From the NCBI RefSeq assembly GCF_030818775.1, contig NZ_JAUTAU010000001.1, positions 4,406,001 through 4,470,000 of the forward strand: a stretch of 64,000 nucleotides of DNA. Reading direction: 5' to 3'. The stretch is from Bacillus sp. SORGH_AS_0510 (lineage in GTDB: Bacteria; Bacillota; Bacilli; Bacillales; Cytobacillaceae). A program made the position numbers and the translations under genes. The notes under the pieces were generated by a model. It did not search any database and was not told the origin of the DNA. It worked only from the letters and a program-made list of their open reading frames with translations. This document shows, in pieces, positions 1 through 8,542 of this stretch. The stretch's first letter is position 1. Each line of letters begins with the position of its first letter.

Positions 1-418
1 TATTCGTTTTCAGCGATTCCATTTCTTTTCCAAGTTGTTTTACCTCGTCCTCATCGGCTGCCATTGAACCATTTGGCTCAGCCTGGTCAGCTCGATAATC
101 ATTTATATTTACTACATTGTTTTTTAAATAATCAGCCATTTCCTTTAACTTACTGTCTGCAGCCTCCCTAACAGGAATAGGAATTCGTTCTTCATCTCCA
201 AATAAGAAGGGCTTGCCTAACCTCGCTTGATCAGGATCTTCTAAATATCGTTCAACCGGAATCTCTAACCAATAGATGGATTCAGTAGATGAATCCCGCA
301 GTGTTGCTCTATATTTTACCGATTCACCTATACCCATCATTGAAAAACCTTGCTCAGTCATGATTGAATGGATATCTGTAAATGGCATATTCTCAGAAAC
401 AAGTGCTTTAGCCTTCAT
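1..418 (-). CDS. Hypothetical protein, N-terminal part only
   Basis: The frame opens at ATG 418 behind the ribosome site AAGGAGAGG and runs off the left edge without a stop, so 139 N-terminal residues are visible. I do not recognise the family. The visible part starts MKAKALVSENMPF, has no signal peptide or membrane segment, and ends in an acidic, probably helical stretch around residues 115-139. Upstream lies a perfect palindrome (445-470) that could be an operator, so the gene may have a dedicated regulator. Function unknown. Confidence 0.7.
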   Translation of the reverse strand, partial: MKAKALVSENMPFTDIHSIMTEQGFSMMGIGESVKYRATLRDSSTESIYWLEIPVERYLEDPDQARLGKPFLFGDEERIPIPVREAADSKLKEMADYLKNNVVNINDYRADQAEPNGSMAADEDEVKQLGKEMESLKTN

Positions 419-444
419 ACTGATGCTCCTCTCCTTGATTCCTT

Positions 445-470
445 ATTAATCAACCTATTTGTTGATTAAT
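445..470 (-). promoter_or_regulatory. Palindromic operator-like site
   Basis: ATTAATCAAC and GTTGATTAAT form perfect 10-bp arms around a 6-bp spacer, 27 bp upstream of the start codon at 418. On the minus strand a weak -10-like TATACA lies just upstream, so the palindrome would fall in the early transcribed region, a common place for a repressor site. The TAATCAA half-site resembles the four palindromes at 48.5-53.5 kb. A terminator role is unlikely because no T-run follows. Confidence 0.45.
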
Positions 471-514
471 CTTTGTATACCCAGAATACGTGGAGTCGAA
501 ACATTTCATGCCTG

Positions 515-1051
515 TTAATCACGGGGATTAATAATTGCCAGCACCTGATGGTCTTCCCATTTGCCATTGATTTTCACATTTTTCAAAGCAATACCTTCCT
601 TATGAAAACCTGCCTTCTCTAGCACGCGGATTGACCCGATATTATGAGGCATAACTCCTGCCTCGATTCTATGTAAATGCAAATCGTTGAAACCATAATC
701 GACGATCAGCTTAGCCGCTTCTGTTGTATATCCTCTTCCATTATGATTTTTATCTAAAAAATAACCAATAAATGCACTTTGAAGCGAGCCTCTCATGACA
801 TGAAATAGATTGATCGTTCCAATTAAAGTATCATCATAAGTAAAAATTCCGAAGTTATAGGACTGGTCATTTTGACTAAGTTCTTGGTATTGAGGAATTC
901 TCTCAAACTGCGCCTCAAGTGTATAGAAATCATCATCTCTTTCCATAGAAAACTTTTGAAAAAAATCGCGATTTGCAAGCTGTAGTTCAAGCAAAGCGGC
1001 TGCATCACTCGTAATAAAAGGTCTAATATAGATAGATTCACTTTTTAACAT
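515..1051 (-). CDS. GNAT N-acetyltransferase, RimJ/RimL type
   Basis: A 178-residue acetyl-CoA-dependent N-acetyltransferase of the RimJ/RimL-like group (Acetyltransf_3). It begins LKSESIYIRPF, typical of ribosomal-protein or small-molecule acetylases such as YjcK of Bacillus subtilis. The acetyl-CoA pyrophosphate loop is NGRGYT (104-109), and the C-terminal signature N-IGSIRVLEKAGF ends near 149. ATG 1051 follows AGGAGTGA at slightly long spacing. It is the last of three leftward GNAT genes (1074-1580 and 1562-2092 lie upstream) and may be cotranscribed. The substrate cannot be read from sequence; N-terminal alanine of a protein is the family precedent. Confidence 0.85.
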   Translation of the reverse strand: MLKSESIYIRPFITSDAAALLELQLANRDFFQKFSMERDDDFYTLEAQFERIPQYQELSQNDQSYNFGIFTYDDTLIGTINLFHVMRGSLQSAFIGYFLDKNHNGRGYTTEAAKLIVDYGFNDLHLHRIEAGVMPHNIGSIRVLEKAGFHKEGIALKNVKINGKWEDHQVLAIINPRD

Positions 1052-1073
1052 ATTCTCGAATCACTCCTAACGG

Positions 1074-1580
1074 CTATTTTAAATGTAAAACCATATGTTC
1101 ATCGTTAAAATATTCACCATTTACTTTTAAAGCCTTTTCTTCCAATCCAAACGTCGTAAATCCTAATTTGGAATAGAGTCTCTTCGCTTTTTCATTACTT
1201 GCGGTGACAGATAGGTTGATTTTTTCGATTACCTCTATTGTTTTTGCCTTGTTGATCGCTTCTTTAAGCAAGGCCTCCCCCACTCCTGAACGCTGTTTTC
1301 TTGGAGTGACATACATGGCAAAAATATTAGCCCTATGCTCGACTTTTTCCGCTCTTTCCTGGAGCAACGTGACAACGCCCATTAACTCTTCTCCTTCAAA
1401 AGCGCCAAACGTATAATTACCTTCTGATGTGAAATTGCGGGCTACTTGTTCAACTGGATTTTCTCGTTTAACCGCATCTTCATAGCTTGTTAAAAAGGCC
1501 TCTGGATTTTCCTTTAATGCTTCTAATCTCAGTGCCCAATACCGTTCTGCATCCGCAGGAGTTAATAGTCTGATTTGCAT
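1074..1580 (-). CDS. GNAT family N-acetyltransferase
   Basis: A 168-residue single-domain GNAT enzyme. The acetyl-CoA motif is RKQRSGVGEALL (about 94-105), and the C-terminal half has the usual N-x-KA-x-RLYSKLGF segment near 129-141. ATG 1580 follows GAGGGGAATGG and lies inside the 3' end of the upstream GNAT gene (19-bp overlap), so the two are probably translationally coupled. Family members acetylate amines on small molecules or protein N termini; the substrate here is unknown. Confidence 0.85.
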   Translation of the reverse strand: MQIRLLTPADAERYWALRLEALKENPEAFLTSYEDAVKRENPVEQVARNFTSEGNYTFGAFEGEELMGVVTLLQERAEKVEHRANIFAMYVTPRKQRSGVGEALLKEAINKAKTIEVIEKINLSVTASNEKAKRLYSKLGFTTFGLEEKALKVNGEYFNDEHMVLHLK

Positions 1581-2092
1581 TTTCCATTCCCCTCTCCCAA
1601 AATTTTTGCCATATAATATTCATCGACATATTCTCCAGCTATAAGTAAGGAATCCTTTTTTGTACCTTCCACTTTAAAGCCCATTTTCTGATACAGAGCC
1701 ACACCGGCTATATTACGGGTAACGGCTGTTAGCTCTAATCGACGAATGTTTCGTTCACTTGCCCATTCTTCGAGATTCTTAAATAGCAACGTCCCTACAC
1801 CTTTTCCTCTATAATCTTTTAAAATACCAATTACAATATACACAGCATGCTGATTTCTTCTTGCTGTACCTCCCATAGCAAACATGTAGCCTATTAATCG
1901 GTTTTCCACTTCTGCTACAAAGAGAGTAGAGTTCCCGCTTTTTTTGGAAGAAGTGATTCTATTTCTGAGTTGTTCAGGTGTAACCTGTCGTTCATCTGGC
2001 TCCATCAGCATAAACTCAGATTCATTTTCAACCTGCTTAATCAGCGCTACCAAGTTTTCTGCATCAGTACCTCCTGCTTCTCTGATATTCAT
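1562..2092 (-). CDS. GNAT family N-acetyltransferase
   Basis: A 176-residue GNAT enzyme with acetyl-CoA motif LKDYRGKGVGTLL (91-103) and a C-terminal N-IAGVALYQKMGF segment (127-139). The start ATG 2092 has an AAGGGG ribosome site. It heads the coupled run of GNAT genes 2092-1562, 1580-1074 and 1051-515. Sequence alone does not separate a detoxifying from a protein-modifying role. The C-terminal tail (EGNGKCKSDY) is the part that overlaps the next start. Confidence 0.85.
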   Translation of the reverse strand: MNIREAGGTDAENLVALIKQVENESEFMLMEPDERQVTPEQLRNRITSSKKSGNSTLFVAEVENRLIGYMFAMGGTARRNQHAVYIVIGILKDYRGKGVGTLLFKNLEEWASERNIRRLELTAVTRNIAGVALYQKMGFKVEGTKKDSLLIAGEYVDEYYMAKILGEGNGKCKSDY

Positions 2093-2122
2093 ATGAATTC
2101 CCCTTCATTAATGAACCTTATA

Positions 2123-2449
2123 TTAATGTCTTGGCGCCCAAAGAATAATTGAAGCACCCAGTAAACAGATTGCTGCTCCGAGCCAGTCATACAGATCTGG
2201 TGTCTTTTTATCTACTAGCCATCCCCATAACACCGATAACAAGATAAAGACACCACCATATGCGGCATATACTCTGCCAAACGAAGGAAACGCTTGAAAA
2301 GTGGCTATGATTCCATAGAGCACAAGAGTAATACCACCGAGGAGTCCCCACGAGAGTGGCTTTCCTTCTCTTAACCATAACCAAATAAGGTAACCCCCGC
2401 CTATTTCTGCTAATCCTGCAAGTATAAATAAAATCGCTGCTTTAAACAT
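2123..2449 (-). CDS. ynfA: YnfA family (UPF0060) small membrane protein
   Basis: A 108-residue integral membrane protein with four predicted transmembrane helices: [15 protein letters not shown], then [34 protein letters not shown] and a last one ending IILWAPRH. Length and motifs match YnfA/YfjF, distantly related to small multidrug transporters; transport function is suspected but not settled. A GTG nine bases upstream (2458) sits inside the ribosome site, so ATG 2449 with AGGATG at normal spacing is preferred and gives the usual 108 residues. It lies just upstream of the leftward GNAT genes. Confidence 0.9.
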   Translation of the reverse strand: MFKAAILFILAGLAEIGGGYLIWLWLREGKPLSWGLLGGITLVLYGIIATFQAFPSFGRVYAAYGGVFILLSVLWGWLVDKKTPDLYDWLGAAICLLGASIILWAPRH

Positions 2450-2511
2450 GAAAATCACATCCTGTAAACCTATCCCTATTTTCTAGCCTTATTACTAATA
2501 TAAAGATTGTT

Positions 2512-2539
2512 AAAAAAGACTGCCAGTGATAGCAGTCTT
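2512..2539 (-). terminator. Intrinsic terminator
   Basis: AAGACTGC and GCAGTCTT form an 8-bp stem with an 8-base loop, followed on the minus strand by six T. It overlaps the stop codon of the alpha/beta hydrolase gene (2538-3209) and separates it from the YnfA gene. Confidence 0.85.
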
Positions 2540-3209
2540 AACCGACTTTATTTTTCTTTATAAACGCTTCAACATGTAGCATTATTTCCTTCATCGCTTC
2601 AATGGTTGCTGATGTATTTTCTTGAATTTCTAAACCATGATCCGCTTTAGGTATAACAACCGTACTAACGAGCGGGTTGTTCTCCAGTGCAGTTAACCGC
2701 CCTTCAATGAAATGATGGTCTTCATCTCCAATGACACAAAGAGAAGGTAATTTCGTTTCCACTAGGGCTTGATATACCCTATCTTCCTTTAGCAGCGGAG
2801 TTAACCAAATGCCTACTGAATTTTGCAGGAAGGTTTCCTGAGTCCATTCCATCGCCATCGGAATCGTTCCAATGGATTTACTTAATAAAATACACTGCTC
2901 ATATCCGGCATCTTTTACAGCTGTCTCGACCACAACTTTTACATCTTCATACATCCATTGCTCTCGTTCTACCTTGGTAAGCTCCCTAAACTTTTCATTC
3001 TTTACAAAGTTGTAATTGATATTTAGAACATCCACATTATTGTTCAAACATACCCCTGTCGCATAATGAAATAGCGGGCGCTGAGTTGAATAACCCAGCC
3101 CAGGCAGCATAATACAAATAGTTTTATTTGGCTTTTCGCTGCAGATCCACGTATACGGTATGGTTGAATGTTCATTTCTAATGACTACATCTTCGAAAAA
3201 TTTATACAT
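2538..3209 (-). CDS. Alpha/beta hydrolase-like protein
   Basis: A 223-residue protein with alpha/beta hydrolase layout: an early strand and oxyanion turn CIMLPGLGYS near 32-41, a nucleophile elbow LLSKSIGT where Ser112 is the likely nucleophile (S-x-S-x-G instead of the usual G-x-S-x-G), an acid segment IGDEDHHF (Asp162 or Asp164) and ADHGLEI with His191. Substrate unknown; no signal peptide, so cytosolic. GTG 3218 lies within the ribosome site, so ATG 3209 behind GAGGTG is preferred. A terminator overlaps its stop. Confidence 0.7.
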   Translation of the reverse strand: MYKFFEDVVIRNEHSTIPYTWICSEKPNKTICIMLPGLGYSTQRPLFHYATGVCLNNNVDVLNINYNFVKNEKFRELTKVEREQWMYEDVKVVVETAVKDAGYEQCILLSKSIGTIPMAMEWTQETFLQNSVGIWLTPLLKEDRVYQALVETKLPSLCVIGDEDHHFIEGRLTALENNPLVSTVVIPKADHGLEIQENTSATIEAMKEIMLHVEAFIKKNKVG

Positions 3210-3231
3210 TGAACTCACCTCATTATCCTAT

Positions 3232-4047
3232 CTATCTTACAAATTTAATTTCTGCTATTTTACCACTTTCTATAAAACCAATATTTTTGTACACCTTATT
3301 GGAATCAGGATTAATGATATCCGCATACAGCATCGGTATAAGCCCCTCTGAATGGATAATCACACACAATTCCCTTACTAACGCACTTGCATAGCCATTT
3401 TTCCGATGCTCAACTGGAGTAAAAACAGCATTAATTCGGGCATGCCTAGGAGAGCGATGTGATATGTTCGCCATTGATACCGGCTTACCATCAACAAACC
3501 AAAGATATAAGTTTCCAGTTCCAATCATTGTTTGTGCCTTTGACATCTGAGTACCTACCTCTACAGAAGTACCAAACGCATCCTTTAAAAACCCTGCAAG
3601 ATACGCCTCTACGGTTTCTATGTCTTCTAATGCGGCTTTCTGAATTTCTCCTGATACATTTACCGGTTTTAACACCTTTGGACAATGGTATGATTCCATG
3701 GTCATATCTGTTTGGTAGCCAATACCCCGTTTTTTTGAAAAAGCTTCCGCAAACATTTCCGCAGTCTGAGGATCTCCAGATACTCCAGGAAGCTGATCAC
3801 TATTTAAATAGTCTACTAGATTATTAATCAAAGCTCTTTGTTCCTCTGGTGGAGTCTCCTTAGATAACCACAACCAGGCATTATGGCCAGGCGATTGCGC
3901 CAAAATCATCTTATTATCAGGTGTCTTAATCCCTAATGCATCACTGCCTTCACTGATCCGGTGAATTAGATTATATTGGACTTCATCACTTACAAAAGAT
4001 TCCTCAGTAGTTAATAAATCATCATTAGGAACAAGTCTAATAAACAT
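3232..4047 (-). CDS. Two-part GNAT family N-acetyltransferase
   Basis: A 271-residue protein with a C-terminal GNAT domain (about 140-271), a member of the longer GNAT proteins with an extra N-terminal half. The acetyl-CoA motif is EHRKNGYASALVREL near 213-227, and the end carries PDSNKVYKNIGFIESG. The N-terminal part (1-130) has the degenerate GNAT-like fold seen in such proteins but no clear binding loop. ATG 4047 follows GTAGGAGGT. It is the fourth GNAT gene in 4 kb; substrate unknown. Confidence 0.8.
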   Translation of the reverse strand: MFIRLVPNDDLLTTEESFVSDEVQYNLIHRISEGSDALGIKTPDNKMILAQSPGHNAWLWLSKETPPEEQRALINNLVDYLNSDQLPGVSGDPQTAEMFAEAFSKKRGIGYQTDMTMESYHCPKVLKPVNVSGEIQKAALEDIETVEAYLAGFLKDAFGTSVEVGTQMSKAQTMIGTGNLYLWFVDGKPVSMANISHRSPRHARINAVFTPVEHRKNGYASALVRELCVIIHSEGLIPMLYADIINPDSNKVYKNIGFIESGKIAEIKFVR

Positions 4048-4138
4048 AATACCAACCTCCTACTATCGAATTAGATTCGCCAAGGGTGCCTAACATACCT
4101 TCCTTAATTTGTTGATTTTCGTTTAGGTAGAGAATTCA

Positions 4139-4210
4139 TAAGCGGAGAATTTCTGGCCATTTTATAAAGAGGAAGCTTAAAAAGTAGAAATAAGCGGAGA
4201 ATTTCCGGTT
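4139..4210. repeat. Two-copy 52-bp spaced repeat remnant
   Basis: The motif TAAGCGGAGAATTTC followed by YGG occurs at 4139 and again at 4191, exactly 52 bp apart, the same period as the large arrays elsewhere in the window. No gene is seen here. It may be a short or decayed member of the same repeat family. Confidence 0.55.
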
Positions 4211-4251
4211 AACTGCTCTAAAAAAGACAAAATCCAAAAATTTGAATAATA

Positions 4252-4323
4252 TAAACGGAAAAACCTCCCTTATTATTAAGGAAATATGGGTATTCCCCAA
4301 TTTAATCGGAACTTTTCCGTTTA
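4252..4323. repeat. Long-loop inverted repeat
   Basis: TAAACGGAAAA (4252-4262) and TTTTCCGTTTA (4313-4323) are perfect 11-bp arms separated by 50 bp. The stretch is gene-free, upstream of the GNAT gene at 3232-4047 and before the large repeat array. Bases 4324-4539 show nothing further that I can name. Confidence 0.5.
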
Positions 4324-4539
4324 TTAATCACAGTGAAATCACTGCCACTGATTCTCAAAAATTATCGATATAAAGAATCACAACTTCGAACATCCAGTAT
4401 CTAAAAAAACACTCGCAGAATACTAAAAGATTCACTTAAGAGGTGCCTGACCACGGTTCTGCAGCGTAAATGACAGTCTATTTTACTAAGAAATCAACAT
4501 GAAGAAGAGTAGCTGAATAAATTGTATATGCGCTCTTTT

Positions 4540-5580
4540 GCTCTAAACGACCGAAGACCTGATTTTTTTTTGCCCTTCAGTCGTTATGAACCCCTCTAAA
4601 CGACCGGAGCCCTGATTTTTTTTGCCCTTCAGTCGTTATGAACCCCTCTAAACGACCGGAGCCCTGATTTTTTTACCCCTTCGGTCGTTATGAACCCTTC
4701 TATACGACCGGAGCCCTGATTTTCTTAACCCTTCGGTCGTTATGAACCCTTCTATACGACCGGAGCCCTGATTTTTTTAACGCTTCAGTCGTTATGAACC
4801 CTTCTAATCGACCGAAGTCCTAATTTTTTTACCCCTTCGGTCGTTATGAACCTTTCTATACGACCGAAGTCCTAATTTTTTTACCCCTTCGGTCGTTATG
4901 AACCCTTCTAATCGACCGGAGCCCTGATTTTTTTAGCCCTTCGGTCGTTATGAACCTTTCTAATCGACCGAAGCCCTGATTTTTTTTGCCCTTCAGTCGT
5001 TATGAACCCCTCTAAACGACCGGAGACCTGATTTTTTTACCCCTTCGGTCGTTATGAACCCTTCTAAACGACCGGAGACCTGATTTTTTTACCCCTTCGG
5101 TCGTTATGAACCCTTCTAAACGACCGGAGCCCTGATTTTTTATGCCCTTCGGTCGTTATGAACCTTTCTAAACGACCGAAGCCCTGATTTTTTTTGCCCT
5201 TCAGTCGTTATGAACCCTTCTAATCGACCGGAGCCCTGATTTTCTTAACGCTTCAGTCGTTATGAACCCTTCTATACGACCGGAGCCCTGATTTTTTTAC
5301 CCCTTCGGTCGTTATGAACCCCTTCTAATCGACCGATGGCCTGATTTTTTTAGCCCTTCAGTCGTTATGAACCCTTCTAATCGACCGAAGTCCTGTTTTT
5401 TTATGCCCTTCGGTCGTTATGAACCCTTCTATACGACCGGAGCCCTGATTTTTTATGCCCTTCGGTCGTTATGAACCTTTCTAATCGACCGAAGACCTGA
5501 TTTTTTTACCCCTTCGGTCGTTATGAACCCTTCTAATCGACCGAAGTCCTGATTTTTTTACCCTTTCGGTCGTTATGAAC
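4540..5580. repeat. 52-bp palindromic tandem array, left part
   Basis: About 20 units of 52 bp (GTTATGAAC recurs at 4583, 4635, 4687 and so on to 5571). Each unit has arms ACGACCGRAG and CTTCGGTCGT (some CTTCAGTCGT) around a T-rich loop, joined to the next by ATGAACCCTTCTA. Units differ by scattered substitutions, and the arm pairs are not always perfect. No coding potential is evident. The array continues at 7762 after an IS21 insertion, making about 30 units in all. Confidence 0.95.
5574..5580. repeat. Target-site duplication, left copy
   Basis: TATGAAC, directly before the IS element and repeated directly after it at 7762-7768. Seven base pairs lies within the range known for IS21-family insertions. 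Confidence 0.8.
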
Positions 5581-5630
5581 TATAAATGCTAATTTTAATA
5601 TGTACAGAAATGATTGTATAAGAATGTACA
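5581..5630 (+). repeat. IS21 left terminal inverted repeat
   Basis: The sequence is related to the reverse complement of 7712-7761 over 50 positions. It contains two copies of ATGTACA at 5600-5606 and 5624-5630, 24 bp apart. Repeated internal motifs of this kind are typical transposase-binding sites at IS21 ends. Confidence 0.8.
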
Positions 5631-5672
5631 GTTTTGGGTAGTACATGGCATACTCTTATCGAGGTGGAGAGT

Positions 5673-6962
5673 ATGTATGTTCAACTAGATATTACAACAA
5701 ATTTTGAAATCAACAGTCTTACAGACTTACCAAAACTTAAACTTCTTATGGAGAATTTAAATATGAAAATTAACAAGAGTAAATTAGCTAGAGAATTAAA
5801 TGTAGATCGGAGGACAGTTGATAAATATATTAATGGATATGTGCCTCAAAAGAAACGAGATAGAGAATCTAAGATAGATGATTATTACGGAGTAATAAAG
5901 CTACTGCTTTCCCGAGAGTCTAAGCAGAGATTTTTTTATAAACGTGTTCTATGGCAGTATTTAAAAGATAATCATGGACTGGAATGTTCCCAGTCAACAT
6001 TTCGAGCTTATATAGCTCGTAAACCAGAGTTTCAAGCATACTTTAGTGAGGGGAAACGTACAGAAACTGTTCACTCCGTAATTCGTTATGAAACCCTTCC
6101 GGGTGAACAAGCTCAAATAGATTGGAAGGAGAATATCCGGTATATAACGAAAGATGGAGAAATTCTTTATGTAAATGTGGCTGTTTTTCTTTTGTCCCAT
6201 TCCCGTTTTAGAACCTTTCATTTAACAATATCAAAGTCACAAAGCGTATTGATGTCCTTTCTGACAGAAAGCTTTGAAGCCATTGGGGGAGTGCCTAAAA
6301 ACCTTGTGACGGATAATATGAAAACAGTAATGGATGAACCACGAACCGAGTATTCAAAGGGAGTAGTGAATGAACGCTTTGGTCAATTTGAAAAGGATTT
6401 TGGGTTTAAAGTAAGGCCTTGTATTGCAGGACGACCAAGGACGAAGGGGAAAGTTGAAAGTCCTATGAAATTGATAGACGAGATTCATGCCTATCAGGGA
6501 AAATTTGATTATGAGGAGCTTCATGCGTTTGTGCAGAGCCTTTGTGAACGGATTAACCACAGTTACCATCAGGGTACAGGGAAAATACCTATTTTGGCCA
6601 TTGAACAAGAAAAAAATCTCTTATTGCCCCTACCAAGAAAGCAAATAAGAGATTCTTATAAGATCCACCATAAACTTGTACAGGTCAATTCCGCTTGCAT
6701 GATTACTTATAAATCAAACCAGTATTCAGTTCCAGCTGAATACAAAGGGAAAACCGTTGGTTTACAAGTATATGATAATCAAATCCATATTTATTATAAC
6801 ACGGAGTTAATCGCGAAACACGAGGTCAGTGAAATCAAACTCAACTATAAAAAAGAACACTACGTTGAGGCACTCTCAAGAGGGCTTCCGCACTTTCCGG
6901 ATATTGATGAGCTGGCTAAAAATAACTTACGAGCGATTGATGAGGTGTATAAAAATGAATAG
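5673..6962 (+). CDS. istA: IS21 family transposase IstA
   Basis: A 429-residue DDE transposase. Residues about 30-60 form a helix-turn-helix (KSKLARELNVDRRTVDKYI). The catalytic core carries QIDWKE (first Asp), LVTDNMK (second Asp) and RTKGKVESPMK (Glu). The C-terminal third is the Mu-type beta-barrel region seen in IstA. ATG 5673 behind GAGGTGGAG is preferred over an upstream TTG at 5634. The stop overlaps the istB start by 8 bp, implying coupled translation. IstA acts with the ATPase IstB to insert the element. Confidence 0.95.
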   Translation: MYVQLDITTNFEINSLTDLPKLKLLMENLNMKINKSKLARELNVDRRTVDKYINGYVPQKKRDRESKIDDYYGVIKLLLSRESKQRFFYKRVLWQYLKDNHGLECSQSTFRAYIARKPEFQAYFSEGKRTETVHSVIRYETLPGEQAQIDWKENIRYITKDGEILYVNVAVFLLSHSRFRTFHLTISKSQSVLMSFLTESFEAIGGVPKNLVTDNMKTVMDEPRTEYSKGVVNERFGQFEKDFGFKVRPCIAGRPRTKGKVESPMKLIDEIHAYQGKFDYEELHAFVQSLCERINHSYHQGTGKIPILAIEQEKNLLLPLPRKQIRDSYKIHHKLVQVNSACMITYKSNQYSVPAEYKGKTVGLQVYDNQIHIYYNTELIAKHEVSEIKLNYKKEHYVEALSRGLPHFPDIDELAKNNLRAIDEVYKNE

Positions 6963-7707
6963 TAGTTATCAACAATTAATGCAAAACCTTGAGTATTTAA
7001 AATTAAAACAGATGATTGGTCATCTTGGTGAAACGATTGATTTTGGTATGAGTAATCAATTATCTTTTGTAGACACACTCTTAAAACTAACAAATTATGA
7101 AATCGATATGCGTGAAAAAACCATGGTTAATTCAATGGTCAAGGTGGGGGCCTTCCCCCACCGTAAAGAGATAAAGGATTTTGATTTTAATTTCCAACCA
7201 TCAGTAAACAAGCAGCAAATACTTGATTTTACAACATTACGATTTCTCGAAGAGAAAGAGAATATCGTATTCTTGGGACCTAGTGGAGTCGGAAAGACAC
7301 ATTTAGCAACAGCCATAGGGATAGCAGCAGCCAAGAAACGAACCAGTACCTATTTTATAAAATGTAATGAATTAATCCTGCAATTAAAAAGAGCAAAATT
7401 AGAAAATCGCTTAGAAAGTCGATTAAAGCATTATGGAAAGTATAAGTTATTAATTATTGATGAAATTGGATATCTACCAATTGATCGTGAGGATGCCAAA
7501 TTGTTCTTCCAGCTAATTGATTTAAGATATGAGAAAAAAAGCACCATATTAACCACAAATGTAAGCTTTAAGCAGTGGGATGAGGTCTTCCAGGATACAA
7601 AAATAGCAAATGCCATATTGGATCGTGTATTACACCACGCAACAGTTGTGAACATAATTGGTGATTCGTATCGTATTAAAAATCATTTGGAAAAGGAAAA
7701 CGAGTAA
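6955..7707 (+). CDS. istB: IS21 helper ATPase IstB
   Basis: A 250-residue AAA+ ATPase, DnaC/DnaA-like, that helps IstA select the target. Walker A is GPSGVGKTH (near residue 109), and Walker B is LLIIDEIGYLP followed by the usual sensor TTNVSF. ATG 6955 follows GAGGTG and overlaps the istA stop. Longer in-frame starts upstream lie within istA and are not needed. Length matches the family, and the gene is intact. Confidence 0.95.
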   Translation: MNSSYQQLMQNLEYLKLKQMIGHLGETIDFGMSNQLSFVDTLLKLTNYEIDMREKTMVNSMVKVGAFPHRKEIKDFDFNFQPSVNKQQILDFTTLRFLEEKENIVFLGPSGVGKTHLATAIGIAAAKKRTSTYFIKCNELILQLKRAKLENRLESRLKHYGKYKLLIIDEIGYLPIDREDAKLFFQLIDLRYEKKSTILTTNVSFKQWDEVFQDTKIANAILDRVLHHATVVNIIGDSYRIKNHLEKENE

Positions 7708-7711
7708 TTTT

Positions 7712-7761
7712 TGTACATTCTTAAACAATCAAAAATGTACATACTTAGCTTGACATTTACA
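7712..7761 (-). repeat. IS21 right terminal inverted repeat
   Basis: Inverted partner of 5581-5630, with TGTACAT at 7712-7718 and 7736-7742, again 24 bp apart and placed symmetrically with the left end. Confidence 0.8.
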
Positions 7762-7768
7762 TATGAAC
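7762..7768. repeat. Target-site duplication, right copy
   Basis: TATGAAC, the second copy of the 7-bp duplication; the 52-bp array resumes in phase directly after it. Confidence 0.8.
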
Positions 7769-8235
7769 CCTTCTATACGACCGGAGCCCTGATTTTTTAT
7801 GCCCTTCGGTCGTTATGAACCTTTCTAAACGACCGAAGTCCTGATTTTTTTTGCCCTACAGTCGTTATGAACCTATCTAAACGACCGGAGCCCTGATTTT
7901 TTTACCCCTTCGGTCGTTATGAACCCTTCTAAACGACCGGAGCCCTGATTTTTTTACCCCTTCGGTCGTTATGAACCCTTCTAAACGACCGGAGCCCTGA
8001 TTTTTTTACCCCTTCGGTCGTTATGAACCCTTCTAAACGACCGGAGCCCTGATTTTTTTACCCCTTCGGTCGTTATGAACACTTCTATACGACCGGAGAC
8101 CTGATTTTTTTATCCCTCCAGTCGTTATGAAACCTTCTATACGACCGGAGCCCTGATTTTTTTACCCCTTCAGTCGTTATGAACCCTTCTAAACGACCGG
8201 AGACCTGATTTTTTTACCCCTTCAGTCGTTATGAA
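7762..8235. repeat. 52-bp palindromic tandem array, right part
   Basis: About nine more units of the 4540-5580 array, with the same arms (ACGACCGGAG and CTTCGGTCGT) and the same ATGAACCCTTCTA linker. Several consecutive units near 7865-8070 are almost identical, pointing to recent duplication. The last unit decays into the unique sequence near 8235. Confidence 0.95.
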
Positions 8236-8433
8236 CTCGTCTCAACTACGGAAGCTCAAATTTCCCTTCCCCTTCTCCCATTAACATCTAATTTGCACTT
8301 ATTTTGGTATTCTAAATGACATCTAATTTGACATGAATTTTCAATGTACAATATGTATTGTCACTCAAAAACACTTTAATATTGGACTGCCAATACTAAA
8401 AGAAATGGACATTAAACCTTTATATAACAACAA
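8236..8433. other. Gene-free spacer between array and gltP terminator
   Basis: No supported gene. ACATCTAATTTG occurs twice, at 8284 and 8319. A rightward open frame at 8333-8614 crosses the gltP terminator and the gltP 3' end and looks spurious. Confidence 0.5.
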
Positions 8434-8463
8434 AAATGGCATGCGTCAATTTACATGCCATTT
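8434..8463 (-). terminator. Intrinsic terminator of gltP
   Basis: AAATGGCATG and CATGCCATTT form a perfect 10-bp stem with a 10-base loop, and on the minus strand TTTTTGTTGTT follows. It lies 80 bp downstream of the gltP stop. Confidence 0.85.
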
Positions 8464-8542
8464 CATCTGTCTATTTGTCTTCGTGCACCCCACAAGTGAA
8501 CCCTTTAGCAGAATACGCGAAGTGTTTTTTTTATTAGAAGTA

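Larger units (their letters stand above)
5581..7761 (+). mobile_element. IS21-family insertion sequence
   Basis: A 2181-bp element inside the 52-bp array. It has related terminal inverted repeats of about 50 bp, a 7-bp target duplication, and the two overlapping genes istA and istB that define the IS21 family. Both genes are intact, so the element may still move. The left tip reads TATAAATG where the right tip (reverse complement) reads TGTAAATG, so the left end may carry a point change in the terminal TG. Confidence 0.93.

Noticed and set aside
3459..3827. Open frame antisense to the GNAT gene at 3232-4047
   Set aside because: The leftward GNAT gene has clear family motifs and a ribosome site; the antisense frame has neither.
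5634..5672. Upstream TTG start for istA
   Set aside because: ATG 5673 has a proper ribosome site and gives the usual family length.
4540..8235. CRISPR array
   Set aside because: Units are tandem and similar along their whole 52 bp, with no unique spacers; no cas gene is near.
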